From an uncultured Eubacterium sp. (GTDB taxonomy: Bacteria > Bacillota > Clostridia > Lachnospirales > Lachnospiraceae): a stretch of 64,000 nucleotides of DNA. Of the stretch, positions 19,762 through 29,042 are shown in pieces. Below the pieces are notes generated by a model. That model made no database searches, was not told where the DNA came from, and saw only the letters and a program-made list of their open reading frames with translations. Each line of letters starts with the position of its first letter. Position 1 is the stretch's first letter. Made by a program: the position numbers and the translations under genes. The stretch covers positions 124,001 through 188,000 of the forward strand of contig CAKRGX010000001.1 of NCBI GenBank assembly GCA_934338065.1, read 5' to 3'.

Positions 19762-21207
19762 ATGGATTCAAGAAATTTTACGCTTTTGACCGATTTTTAT
19801 GAATTAACGATGATGCAGGGATATTTTCTCAGCAAAACAACGGAACGGGTTGTCTTTGACCTGTTTTACCGCAGAAATCCGGATAATGGTGGTTATGCCG
19901 TATGCGCCGGACTTGCTCAGGTGATTGAATATATTAAAAGTCTGCATTTTGACTATGACGACATTGACTATCTGCGTGGTCTGCATGTCTTCGAGGAAGA
20001 TTTTCTGGATTACCTTGCCAGCTTTCATTTTACCGGAGATCTTTATGCCATTCCTGAAGGCACTGTGATCTTCCCACGCGAACCATTGCTCAAAGTCGTT
20101 GCACCTATTATGGAGGCTCAGCTTGTAGAAACAGCTCTTTTAAATCTGGTGAATCATCAGAGTCTCATCGCTACGAAAGCAGCGCGTGTCTGTCATGCTG
20201 CCAAAGGCGGCGGTGTTATGGAATTTGGTCTGCGCCGCGCTCAGGGACCGGATGCCGGTACGTTTGGTGCGCGTGCCGCTGTCATCGGTGGGTGTATCGG
20301 AACAAGCAATGTCTTCTGTGCGAAAGAATTTGATATTCCTGCCTTGGGGACCCACGCTCATAGCTGGATCATGAGCTTTGGTAATGAACTGACGGCTTTT
20401 CGCAAATACGCTGAGTTATATCCTAATAATACAACACTGCTTGTCGATACTTACGACACGCTTCGCTCCGGCGTACCACATGCCATTCAGGTTTTTCAGG
20501 AATTACGTGAAAAAGGTCAGATGCCTGTTAAATATGGCATCCGTCTAGATAGCGGCGATCTTGCTTACCTATCTAAAAAAGCGAGAAAAATGCTGGATAA
20601 TGCCGGCTTTACAGAGGCAGAGATCTGCGCCTCCAGTGATCTTGACGAGTATCTGATTGATTCTCTTCTCTCTCAGGGTGCCTGTATTGATTCCTGGGGA
20701 GTTGGCACCAATCTGATCACATCAAAAAACACCCCCGCTTTTGGAGGTGTCTATAAATTAGCCGCCGTAGAACAAAATGGTGAAATGCTTCCGAAGATCA
20801 AGCTTTCCGAAAACCCTGCCAAGATCACCAATCCGGGGAACAAAACCATTTACCGGATCTATGATAAAGAAACAGGGAAAATACGCGCCGACTATATTTC
20901 TCTGGCAGAAGAATCTTTTGACGAGACAGAAGATCTTCTCCTCTTTGACCCAAATGCCACCTGGAAAAAAACTTTGCTCAAGGGTGGGACATACGAAATG
21001 AAAGAAATCCTTATCCCTGTTTTCCAAAACGGACAATGCATCTACGAATCGCCGTCTGTTATGGAAATACAGCAATACTGCAAAAGACAGCTTGACACCC
21101 TTTGGGAGGAGTCACGCCGTCTTGTCAATCCGCAGGAAGTATTCGTTGATCTTTCCGACCGGTTATATGAAATGAAACAAAACCTGCTCAATCAGGTTCA
21201 GCAGTAA
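19762..21207 (+). CDS. pncB: Nicotinate phosphoribosyltransferase
   Basis: 481 aa. Family features are LLTDFYELTMMQGYF at the N-terminus, FGLRRAQGPD, GTHAHSWIMSF containing the conserved active-site histidine, LLVDTYDT and IRLDSGDL, ending with a Cys/Trp-containing tail. It makes nicotinate mononucleotide from nicotinate, PRPP and ATP in the NAD salvage pathway. Single gene with its own promoter, running convergently into a glycosyltransferase gene only 3 bp away. The SD GAGG sits in the 4-nt loop of a small CCAG/CTGG hairpin at 19745-19756, which could mildly limit initiation. Confidence 0.97.
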   Translation: MDSRNFTLLTDFYELTMMQGYFLSKTTERVVFDLFYRRNPDNGGYAVCAGLAQVIEYIKSLHFDYDDIDYLRGLHVFEEDFLDYLASFHFTGDLYAIPEGTVIFPREPLLKVVAPIMEAQLVETALLNLVNHQSLIATKAARVCHAAKGGGVMEFGLRRAQGPDAGTFGARAAVIGGCIGTSNVFCAKEFDIPALGTHAHSWIMSFGNELTAFRKYAELYPNNTTLLVDTYDTLRSGVPHAIQVFQELREKGQMPVKYGIRLDSGDLAYLSKKARKMLDNAGFTEAEICASSDLDEYLIDSLLSQGACIDSWGVGTNLITSKNTPAFGGVYKLAAVEQNGEMLPKIKLSENPAKITNPGNKTIYRIYDKETGKIRADYISLAEESFDETEDLLLFDPNATWKKTLLKGGTYEMKEILIPVFQNGQCIYESPSVMEIQQYCKRQLDTLWEESRRLVNPQEVFVDLSDRLYEMKQNLLNQVQQ

Positions 21208-21210
21208 TGC

Positions 21211-22227
21211 TTAATTAAATCCATAGATTTTCTGTGACAGGGAGTATCCCCACACAACAATCTTTCTTCCCGCCTTGCCCCGGAACTGCATTGGTTTGCT
21301 TAGTGCCATTTTATTTACCATACGATACATGGTTTTGTTCTGTGCCTTCAGATAAGCCCATAACTCTTCCCTCTTCTGCAGGCTTTCCTCTGATCCTTCT
21401 TTGATCAGGAATACAGAACTTACCGTCATCATCATCGTAAGATATTTGATCATGTAATCACGTAATTTTTTATTTTTTATCTTGGTCAGATCATAGGCAT
21501 CGATCATAATTTTATTTACTTTCAACTGTTGATCGATCCGGCCGATCATCACCTTTTCATTTACCGACTGATCATCACGCCCGATAAAGTAGCGATACAG
21601 ATCAACATTCAGATAGTACATTGTTTTCACATAAGGCAGTGGGTAATAAACAAAAATGTTGTCCACGTAAAACGTATGCTTTGGCAGTTCCAGACCACAA
21701 TCCCGAAGCATTTTGGTACGATAAATAACAGAATGCATCAAAATATTCTGGCTGATCTTAAAACGTTTCACATCATTCCACGAAAATACTTTTTCTTCCG
21801 GAAATACACCATCATACCGGATTGCTTTATGCTTGTGCAAACTTGGCTTTTCATAAACATAATTTGCCAGTAACATATCCACACCTTGTCCATCTTCGAC
21901 AAAACGTCGAAGAACATCCAGCACTTTCAAAAATGCTGCCCGGTCAAACCAGTCATCGCTGTCAAGTACTTTATAATACACACCACTGGCGTTCGCCAAC
22001 CCCGTATTAACTGCACAGCCATGACCGCCATTTTCCTGATGAATTGCTTTTATGATCGTAGGGTACTGCTGCTGCAGACGATTGGCAAGCTCCGGCGTAC
22101 CATCGGTAGATCCATCATCGACTAACAAAATCTCTACATCTTCTCCGCCAACCAGCACAGTCTCTACGGCATGTTCCATATATTCTTCTGAGTTATAGCA
22201 CGGAATCGCTACTGACAATAGTTTCAT
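21211..22227 (-). CDS. Family 2 glycosyltransferase, next to glf
   Basis: 338 aa. GT-A motifs are SVAIPCYNSEEYM, LVDDGSTDGT, NGGHGCAVNTG and LDSDDWFDR. It closely parallels the glycosyltransferase at 15918-16919 in length and motif order. It starts 17 bp after glf and is probably co-transcribed with it, which suggests a galactofuranose-linked or related surface glycan step, though the donor is not determined by the sequence. The C-terminus ends only 3 bp from the convergent pncB stop, with no room for a separate terminator. Confidence 0.9.
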   Translation of the reverse strand: MKLLSVAIPCYNSEEYMEHAVETVLVGGEDVEILLVDDGSTDGTPELANRLQQQYPTIIKAIHQENGGHGCAVNTGLANASGVYYKVLDSDDWFDRAAFLKVLDVLRRFVEDGQGVDMLLANYVYEKPSLHKHKAIRYDGVFPEEKVFSWNDVKRFKISQNILMHSVIYRTKMLRDCGLELPKHTFYVDNIFVYYPLPYVKTMYYLNVDLYRYFIGRDDQSVNEKVMIGRIDQQLKVNKIMIDAYDLTKIKNKKLRDYMIKYLTMMMTVSSVFLIKEGSEESLQKREELWAYLKAQNKTMYRMVNKMALSKPMQFRGKAGRKIVVWGYSLSQKIYGFN

Positions 22228-22244
22228 TCTCTATCCCTTCTTTC

Positions 22245-23393
22245 CTAGATTTCTGCCGCCATCGTGAGCGCACGGTCGACAATCGCATCAATATTATAAT
22301 ATTTATATTCGGCCAGACGCCCCAGCAAATAGAAATTCGGAATCTTCTTCACCAATTCTTTATATTGATTAAATAAAGCATCATTTTCCACATTATTGAT
22401 CGCATAATAAGGAATCTCACCTTTGGCACCGGAATATGACATCGGATATTCCTTCACGATCGTTGTATCCGGAGCATCCAATTGACCTGACAGATATTTG
22501 AATTCGGTTATTCGCGTGAAATCCTCTGAAACAGTATAGTTTATAACGCCATGACTTTGATAAAACTTCTTATCATAATGTTCAAAATCAAACCGCAGGG
22601 AACGATATGGCAGTCTGCCAAACCGGCAGTCAAACAGCTCATCTAATGCCCCTGTAAAAATAACATTTCCCTTAAACGGTTCTCCCTCAAATAAAATAGG
22701 CGACTCCGCATCAGGATTGATCGTAAGAACAGATTTTGCCTCACAATTCAAACGAATATCAATTCCATCATAATCAAGCATCTTTTCAAATAATGGGGTA
22801 AAACCATGTAATGGCAGACCCTGGTATTTATCTTGAAAATACCTGTTGTCTCTGGATAAAAGCACAGGAACGCGACCGGAAACAGCCGGATCAATCTCTT
22901 TTGGTGATTTACCCCACTGCTTCATCGTATAGCGCAGAAAAACATTTTCATATACATACTGTGCGATCTCCTGTAATTCCTCATTTTCATGGTTCATTAA
23001 CTCCAGGATTGGCACCCGGGCGCCTTCACCAAAATTATCTATCAGCAGTTTTTCCAAATGCGGGGCACGTTCTCCGTACACCATCGCAAGCGTATTGAGA
23101 TTGAATGGAATCGGCAGTTCTCTACCATATACATTACCCACTACCTCATGTTGGTATTCATACCAATCCGTAAATCTTGATAAATATTCATACACCCGGT
23201 CAATATTCGTATGAAAAATATGTGGTCCATACTGATGAATCAAAATTCCATGTTTATCCGGTCTGTCATAACAATTTCCTCCCAGATGATCTCTTGCATC
23301 AAGAACCAATACCTTCTGCTGCTTTTTTTCCGCCAACTCTCTTGCCACAACAGCTCCGGCAAATCCACAGCCAATTACTATGCTATCGTACAT
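22245..23393 (-). CDS. glf: UDP-galactopyranose mutase
   Basis: 382 aa, the normal length. FAD-binding motif is GCGFAGAVVARELAE, followed by DHLGGNCYD, YGPHIFHTN, ROL-type residues in YTMKQWGKSP and the C-terminal GRLAEYKYYNIDAIVDRAL. It interconverts UDP-galactopyranose and UDP-galactofuranose using reduced flavin. This supplies the donor for the GlfT2-like transferase in the large operon. A GGAGG site precedes the ATG. The downstream gene is a GT2 glycosyltransferase. Confidence 0.97.
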   Translation of the reverse strand: MYDSIVIGCGFAGAVVARELAEKKQQKVLVLDARDHLGGNCYDRPDKHGILIHQYGPHIFHTNIDRVYEYLSRFTDWYEYQHEVVGNVYGRELPIPFNLNTLAMVYGERAPHLEKLLIDNFGEGARVPILELMNHENEELQEIAQYVYENVFLRYTMKQWGKSPKEIDPAVSGRVPVLLSRDNRYFQDKYQGLPLHGFTPLFEKMLDYDGIDIRLNCEAKSVLTINPDAESPILFEGEPFKGNVIFTGALDELFDCRFGRLPYRSLRFDFEHYDKKFYQSHGVINYTVSEDFTRITEFKYLSGQLDAPDTTIVKEYPMSYSGAKGEIPYYAINNVENDALFNQYKELVKKIPNFYLLGRLAEYKYYNIDAIVDRALTMAAEI

Positions 23394-23441
23394 AAGATTT
23401 CCTCCATATCCAATCCTATAATTAGTTCCATTGTATCAAAC

Positions 23442-24764
23442 TTATCGAATAATATCCACCACTAATTTTAATGGTTCCGGTTTCTGAGCTCCCAGTGTGA
23501 TACAGTCCTGTAAATAAGCAGCAGCATTTTGTGTCTTTTCCTCCTGCTCTCCATAACAGATGGCAACCACATCACCTTTTTTCACAGGGGCACCAAGCTT
23601 TTTCTTCATCATGATTCCTGCACTATGATCGATCATACTGTCCTTTTTCTCTCTCCCGGCACCAAGAAGTCCGGCAGCGACACCGACACCCTCCGTATTC
23701 ATGCAGGTAATATAACCATCTGCACCCGCACAAACCTCCGTTGAGTATTTTGCTTTTCGAAATTTATCCGTATTTTCAATATAACTGACATCACCACCCT
23801 GAGTCCGGACCATTGCCTTAAATTTTTCATATGCCCTGCCGCTATCCAGCGCTTGTGATGCCATCTTTTTTCCTTGTTCAAAGGAAATCGTCTCACCATC
23901 CGTACTGCCGAGCATGATCATCATACCAGCCAGCGCCAGACAGACTTCCCTCAGATCCTCGGGTCCGTATCCCTTCAATGTCCGGACCGCTTCAATTACT
24001 TCAAGATTGTTACCAACAGCCTGACCAAGCGGCTCATCCATACTGGTGATCATCGCTATCGTTTCTTTTCCTGCGCCCCTGCCGATCGCCACCATGCGCT
24101 TTGCCAGCTCAACAGAACCTTCATATTCTTTTATAAACGCCCCACTTCCTGTCGTCACATCTAATACAATCTTATCGGCACCGGCTGCCAGTTTCTTACT
24201 CATGATAGAAGCCGCTATAAGAGGAATACTGTCCACGGTACTGGTCACATCACGCAGTGCATAAAGCAGTTTATCTGCCGGTGCGAGATTTCCTGTCTGG
24301 CCGATCACACTGATGCCATTTTGCTTAACGGCAGAAAAAAATTTATCCTCTCCCAAACCAACACAAAATCCGGGGATCGACTCAAGCTTATCTAGCGTTC
24401 CACCGGTAAATCCAAGCCCACGCCCACTCATCTTGGCAACCGGCACACCGCAGGCAGCAACGATCGGTCCAACGATCAACGTAGTCTTGTCCCCAACGCC
24501 TCCCGTGGAATGTTTGTCAACTTTCACACCGGAGATCTGCGACAGATCCACAATATCGCCGGAATCACGCATTGCCATCGTCATTGCCGTAAGTTCTTCG
24601 TCATTCATTCCCTGAAAACAGATTGCCATCAGCATCGCTGCCATCTGATAGTCAGGAATTTCTCCTGCCACATACTGCCCGATCATTTGTTGTATTTCAG
24701 AGGATGTTAAGGCTTCTCCCTCTCGTTTTTTATGGATCAGATCTACAAATCGCCCTGTTCCCAT
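23442..24764 (-). CDS. pdp: Pyrimidine-nucleoside phosphorylase
   Basis: 440 aa from the ATG at 24764, chosen for the AGAAAGGAG site 6 nt upstream; a start at 24785 lacks one. Glycosyltransferase-family-3 phosphorylase motifs are KVDKHSTGGVGDK (phosphate site), KMSGRGLGFTGGTLDKLE and the C-terminal GDVVAICYG. It cleaves uridine, thymidine and deoxyuridine with phosphate to base and (deoxy)ribose-1-phosphate in the cytosol. A phosphohexo/pentomutase-type enzyme is encoded nearby but separately. Could be called deoA; the clostridial form is usually broad-specificity Pdp. Confidence 0.95.
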   Translation of the reverse strand: MGTGRFVDLIHKKREGEALTSSEIQQMIGQYVAGEIPDYQMAAMLMAICFQGMNDEELTAMTMAMRDSGDIVDLSQISGVKVDKHSTGGVGDKTTLIVGPIVAACGVPVAKMSGRGLGFTGGTLDKLESIPGFCVGLGEDKFFSAVKQNGISVIGQTGNLAPADKLLYALRDVTSTVDSIPLIAASIMSKKLAAGADKIVLDVTTGSGAFIKEYEGSVELAKRMVAIGRGAGKETIAMITSMDEPLGQAVGNNLEVIEAVRTLKGYGPEDLREVCLALAGMMIMLGSTDGETISFEQGKKMASQALDSGRAYEKFKAMVRTQGGDVSYIENTDKFRKAKYSTEVCAGADGYITCMNTEGVGVAAGLLGAGREKKDSMIDHSAGIMMKKKLGAPVKKGDVVAICYGEQEEKTQNAAAYLQDCITLGAQKPEPLKLVVDIIR

Positions 24765-24847
24765 AGCGTACTCCTTTCTACACACATAAATGGTGTCAGG
24801 CTGAAAAGATTTTTGCCCCTTGCCTGGCGTCCTTTATATAACAGTAT

Positions 24848-24878
24848 GACGAGAAAACCGCACTTGCGGTTTCTCGTC
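24848..24878. repeat. Inverted repeat between glgB and pdp
   Basis: About 14 base pairs with one bulge (GACGAGAAA-CCGCA against TGCGGTTTCTCGTC). It lies after the glgB stop in its direction of transcription. There is no T-run on either side, so it may be a weak terminator or a processing/stability element rather than a canonical terminator. Confidence 0.6.
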
Positions 24879-24931
24879 TGTCTTCCATCTTAATATTATG
24901 ATATCTAGGTTATTCTTTACATTACATGCTC

Positions 24932-27208
24932 TCATTTCACATAATCATACTGCAGCACAACAACGGACAATGGGGGCAGATAAAGCGACAACTCATAGTA
25001 TTCCTGCTTCTCCACAGCTTTTTCCTGCAATGGTTTAGGAACTACCGGATTTTTAACCTTTTTAGCACGAAGCGGTTTTGCATTTGTCCGCCCCTGTCCG
25101 CCAAATCGTTCTTCATCCGAATTTAATATCTCTGTAAAAACACCCTGGCAAGGCGCATTTACTTTATAATCACAATGTTCTACCGGTGTAAAGTTGACAA
25201 TAAACATCAACTGGTCTTTCGCAGAACTGCCGCGACGGACAAATGCTACCGTACTCGTCTCCGGACGCCAGCAATCCATCCACTCAAATCCCATCACATC
25301 ATAATCATTATAGTAAAACGCATCATATTTTTTATATAAATGATTTAACTCACATACATAATCCTGTATCTGCCTGTGACGAATATCTTCATCCAGCAAA
25401 AACCAGTCCAGACTCCGATATTCAGCCCATTCCCTCTTCTGTGCAAATTCCTGCCCCATAAAGAGAAGTTTTTTGCCGGGATGTCCATACATAAATCCAA
25501 ACGCAGCACGAAGATTAGCAAATTTTTCATCTTCAGTTCCCGGCATTTTATTGATAAGTGAACCCTTCCCGTGTACGACCTCATCATGAGAAAGCACCAA
25601 TATATATCGCTCACTGAGATAGTAATCAATACTAAAACATAACTGCCCATGATGGAATGATTTAAAATACGGATCAAGTTTCATATATTCCAGGAAATCA
25701 TTCATCCATCCCATATTCCATTTAAACGAAAAGCCAAGCCCCTGTTGTTCTACCGGTGCCGTGACACCCGGCCATGCTGTAGATTCTTCAGCAATGATAT
25801 AAGCTCCCGGATACTCCTTCTTCACTTCTGAATTCAGGTGCTGCAAAAACCGTACCGCCTCATAATTTTCATTTCCTCCGTCTTCGTTCGGCAGCCACTC
25901 CCCATCATTTTTTCCATAATCCAGATATAGCATCGATGCCACAGCATCAACACGCAATCCGTCAATATGAAATTTATCAATCCAAAACAGCGCATTAGCA
26001 ATAAGGAAGTTCTTTACTTCCATACGTCCATAGTTAAATATGTACGTACCCCAATCCGGGTGCTCGCCTCGCCTGCTGTCAGGATGCTCATATACCGGCT
26101 CACCATCGAAGCGTCCCAGACAATGTTCATCTCTCGGAAAATGCGCCGGTACCCAGTCCAAAATCACCTCTATCCCCCGCTGATGCATCTGATCCACGAA
26201 GTACATGAAATCTTTCGGCTCACCGTACCGGCTTGTCGGTGCATAATAGCACCCCACCTGATATCCCCAGGAACCATCAAACGGATATTCCGCAATCCCC
26301 ATCAGTTCAATATGCGTATATCCCATGTTTTCCACATATTCCCCCAGCATATCAGCCAGTTCACGGTAACCGAAACTGCCATTGTCATCCTCTTCCCTAC
26401 GCTTTTTCCAAGAAGCCAGATGGACCTCATAAATGCTCATCGGCTCACGTTCCCGTTCCTCACGGCTTTTCCTGCGGTGTTTTTTCTGATAAGCAGCATC
26501 CCCCCACGGATACCCCTCCAGACAGGTAATGCGGGAAGCATTATCCGGACGTAATTGCGCATAGTTGCCGTAAGGATCTGTTTTATAAAGTTTGTCCCCA
26601 CTTCTTGACGTAATTTCATATTTATAAGCAGCGCCTTCCCATGCTCCCGGTACAAATAGTTCAAAAATTCCACTATCCCCCAGCATGATCATTTTGTGAA
26701 GGCGTGCATCCCACATATTAAATTCTCCGATCACACTCACACTGCACGCATCCGGTGCCCACACAGTAAACTGCGTACCATCAACACCATTCCTTTTCAT
26801 GCGGTGTGCCCCCAGTTTATTATATATCTTGTAATGATTTCCCTCACGAAAAAGATATCGGTCAAGTTCACCAAATATCGTTTTAAAAGCATACGGATCA
26901 TCAATCTCTATGATATCATCGTCTGCGTACTTAATACGCAGACGATAACGCTTCATACGCTGTGATTTTTTCTCAATAACTAACCCAAACAGCCCTTCAA
27001 CCGTCATTGGTTCCATCTCACCAACAATGCAGCCCTGCAGATCAATTACCCACACAGCCTGCGCACAGGGACGATATACGGTAAAAATCTGTACATCTTT
27101 TTCTCTATAAATATGGCACCCAAGCAGATCCTGTGGAGCATTAATGATCCCCTGCTCCAATTCTTTCATCATCGGCTTGCTCGTCCATTCCTCTAAGTAT
27201 ACATTCAT
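24932..27208 (-). CDS. glgB: 1,4-alpha-glucan branching enzyme
   Basis: 758 aa from the ATG at 27208, preceded by GGAGAAGG. An N-terminal CBM48-like region (FTVWAPDACSVSVIGEFN) precedes a GH13 catalytic barrel: ELMGIAEYPFDGSWGYQ, DWVPAHF, DGLRVDAVASM (nucleophile Asp), IAEESTAWPG (acid/base Glu) and LSHDEVVHGKGS. The C-terminal beta domain carries a basic insert. It makes alpha-1,6 branches in glycogen. No glgA, glgC or glgP is in the window; the phosphoglucomutase-type gene immediately upstream links it to glucose-1-phosphate metabolism. Confidence 0.96.
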   Translation of the reverse strand: MNVYLEEWTSKPMMKELEQGIINAPQDLLGCHIYREKDVQIFTVYRPCAQAVWVIDLQGCIVGEMEPMTVEGLFGLVIEKKSQRMKRYRLRIKYADDDIIEIDDPYAFKTIFGELDRYLFREGNHYKIYNKLGAHRMKRNGVDGTQFTVWAPDACSVSVIGEFNMWDARLHKMIMLGDSGIFELFVPGAWEGAAYKYEITSRSGDKLYKTDPYGNYAQLRPDNASRITCLEGYPWGDAAYQKKHRRKSREEREREPMSIYEVHLASWKKRREEDDNGSFGYRELADMLGEYVENMGYTHIELMGIAEYPFDGSWGYQVGCYYAPTSRYGEPKDFMYFVDQMHQRGIEVILDWVPAHFPRDEHCLGRFDGEPVYEHPDSRRGEHPDWGTYIFNYGRMEVKNFLIANALFWIDKFHIDGLRVDAVASMLYLDYGKNDGEWLPNEDGGNENYEAVRFLQHLNSEVKKEYPGAYIIAEESTAWPGVTAPVEQQGLGFSFKWNMGWMNDFLEYMKLDPYFKSFHHGQLCFSIDYYLSERYILVLSHDEVVHGKGSLINKMPGTEDEKFANLRAAFGFMYGHPGKKLLFMGQEFAQKREWAEYRSLDWFLLDEDIRHRQIQDYVCELNHLYKKYDAFYYNDYDVMGFEWMDCWRPETSTVAFVRRGSSAKDQLMFIVNFTPVEHCDYKVNAPCQGVFTEILNSDEERFGGQGRTNAKPLRAKKVKNPVVPKPLQEKAVEKQEYYELSLYLPPLSVVVLQYDYVK

Positions 27209-27244
27209 AACCTTCTCCATTCGCGCATACTTCAACATATATCA

Positions 27245-28981
27245 TTAACCAAGTTTAGCTAACAGATCCTTCACAATACCGGCCAGTTCTTTTGACTTCT
27301 GTCCGGCATCATCCAGATTGGATCCTACCACACCAAAGTATATTTTAATCTTTGGCTCTGTACCGGATGGACGCACACAAAGCCATGCATCATCAGTCAG
27401 CTCAAAATACAACACATTGGATTTTGGAATTCCGGTCGTCTTTGTCTCTCCGGTCTTGATATTTTTTATCACATCTTTCTCATAATCTCTTGTCGCCAAT
27501 ACCTCATACTTGCCAAAGTGCATCGGTGGGTTCTCACGAAGATTGTCCATAATAGACTTGATCTTTGCCAATCCTTCGATACCTTTGTGTGTGATAGCAA
27601 TGACATCATCTTTATAATATCCATATTTTTCATACATTTCCAGCATTGCGTCCCAGATTGTTTTGCCACGCAGTTTATAATAAGCCGCAGCCTCACAGAG
27701 TGCCATAGAAGCTACAATAGCATCCTTATCACGGGCATGCGTACCGATCAGACAGCCATAGCTTTCTTCAAAGCCAAACAGATAGTGTCCCTTTCCTGTT
27801 GTCTCCATGCGAAGGATCTCTTTGCCGATCCACTTGAATCCGGTCAGACACTCGGTAACTTTGATTCCATAATGTTTTGCCATGGCGTCTACCATATTCG
27901 AGGTAACTACGGTCTTGATCAGTTCTCCATCAACTGGAAGTTTTCCCTCCAGTGCAAGTTTCTGTCCAATCTCATAATCTGCCAGAAAACTTCCCGACAT
28001 ATTTCCGGTAAGGCAGATATACTCGCCGGATTTTGTATCTTTTACATATACACCGAGACGGTCAGCGTCCGGATCCGTAGCCAGCACGAGGTCAGCATCT
28101 TTTTCTTTCGCCAGCTTTAAAGCCAGTTCAAAAGCTTCTGCTGCTTCCGGATTCGGGTAACTTACCGTTGGGAACTCCCCATCCGGCAGTTCCTGTTCCG
28201 GCACAACATAAACATTGGTAAATCCTAACTCTTTCAGGATGCGTCTGACCGGAATATTACCTGTTCCATGAAGAGGCGTATACACAATTTTGAGATCTGC
28301 AGATGCTTTTTTGATACACTCCGGATGAAGAACATTCTTCTTCAGTTCTTCCATATAGCGGTCATCAATCGCTGCTCCGATACTTTGGTAAAACCCCTTA
28401 CTGACAGCCTCTTCTTTTGGCATAGTCTTGACTGTTGCATAATCGGTAACTGCTTTTACCTCTGCCATAATACCCGCATCATGTGGCGGTGTGATCTGAG
28501 CACCATCTTCCCAATATACCTTATAACCATTATATTCCGGTGGATTGTGGCTTGCTGTAATGTTAATACCTGAAATACATCCAAGCTCACGTACGGCAAA
28601 AGACAATTCCGGCGTCGGACGTAATGATTCAAACACGTAAGCTTTAATCCCGTTTGCTGCCAGACAGCATGCTGCTTCGTCAGCAAATTCCGGCGACATA
28701 CGACGGGAATCAAAAGCAATTGCTACCCCTTTTTCCTGACCGTTCTGCTTAATAATGTAATTGGCCAGTCCCTGTGTAGCTTTTCTTACCGTATATACAT
28801 TCATTCTGTTTGTACCGGCACCGATAATCCCCCGCAGACCGGCTGTTCCAAACTCCAAATCAGCGTAAAAACGTTCTTTGATCTCATTCTCATCACTTGC
28901 AATCCCGGCAAGCTCTTTCTTGGTTTCCTCATCAAAATACGGATTGGATAACCAAGCCTCGTATGTTTCTTTGTAATCCAT
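27245..28981 (-). CDS. pgcA: Phosphoglucomutase/phosphomannomutase (alpha-D-phosphohexomutase)
   Basis: 578 aa. Key sites are the phosphoserine loop ITASHNPPEYNGYK, the metal-binding DPDADR, the sugar loop GFEESYG and the phosphate-binding RPSGTEPKIK. Length and motifs match the long clostridial/bacillar PgcA type. It interconverts glucose-6-P and glucose-1-P, feeding glycogen and nucleotide-sugar synthesis, and may use other sugars. The GGAGG site is preceded by a GCCGC/GCGGC hairpin whose foot lies 15 nt before the start codon. glgB follows after 36 bp, so the two probably form an operon. Confidence 0.93.
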   Translation of the reverse strand: MDYKETYEAWLSNPYFDEETKKELAGIASDENEIKERFYADLEFGTAGLRGIIGAGTNRMNVYTVRKATQGLANYIIKQNGQEKGVAIAFDSRRMSPEFADEAACCLAANGIKAYVFESLRPTPELSFAVRELGCISGINITASHNPPEYNGYKVYWEDGAQITPPHDAGIMAEVKAVTDYATVKTMPKEEAVSKGFYQSIGAAIDDRYMEELKKNVLHPECIKKASADLKIVYTPLHGTGNIPVRRILKELGFTNVYVVPEQELPDGEFPTVSYPNPEAAEAFELALKLAKEKDADLVLATDPDADRLGVYVKDTKSGEYICLTGNMSGSFLADYEIGQKLALEGKLPVDGELIKTVVTSNMVDAMAKHYGIKVTECLTGFKWIGKEILRMETTGKGHYLFGFEESYGCLIGTHARDKDAIVASMALCEAAAYYKLRGKTIWDAMLEMYEKYGYYKDDVIAITHKGIEGLAKIKSIMDNLRENPPMHFGKYEVLATRDYEKDVIKNIKTGETKTTGIPKSNVLYFELTDDAWLCVRPSGTEPKIKIYFGVVGSNLDDAGQKSKELAGIVKDLLAKLG

Positions 28982-28996
28982 AATTTCCTCCTATCC

Positions 28997-29009
28997 GCCG
29001 CATAGCGGC
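28997..29009 (-). promoter_or_regulatory. Hairpin 15 nt upstream of the phosphoglucomutase start
   Basis: GCCGC and GCGGC arms with a 3-nt loop. Exactly 15 nt separate it from the ATG at 28981. It matches in position the hairpins before cca and veg. Confidence 0.6.
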
Positions 29010-29042
29010 TGCCTTTTTATAATCACCCATTAAGGGAAAAAA

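Noticed and set aside
24848..24878. Canonical rho-independent terminator of glgB
   Set aside because: Stem is long but no T-run follows on either strand; kept only as inverted repeat.
25967..26554. Open frame of 195 codons antisense to glgB
   Set aside because: Explained by glgB coding on minus; composition typical of a shadow frame.
27518..28120. Open frame of 200 codons antisense to phosphoglucomutase
   Set aside because: No ribosome site, no recognisable domain, fully overlapped by a conserved enzyme.
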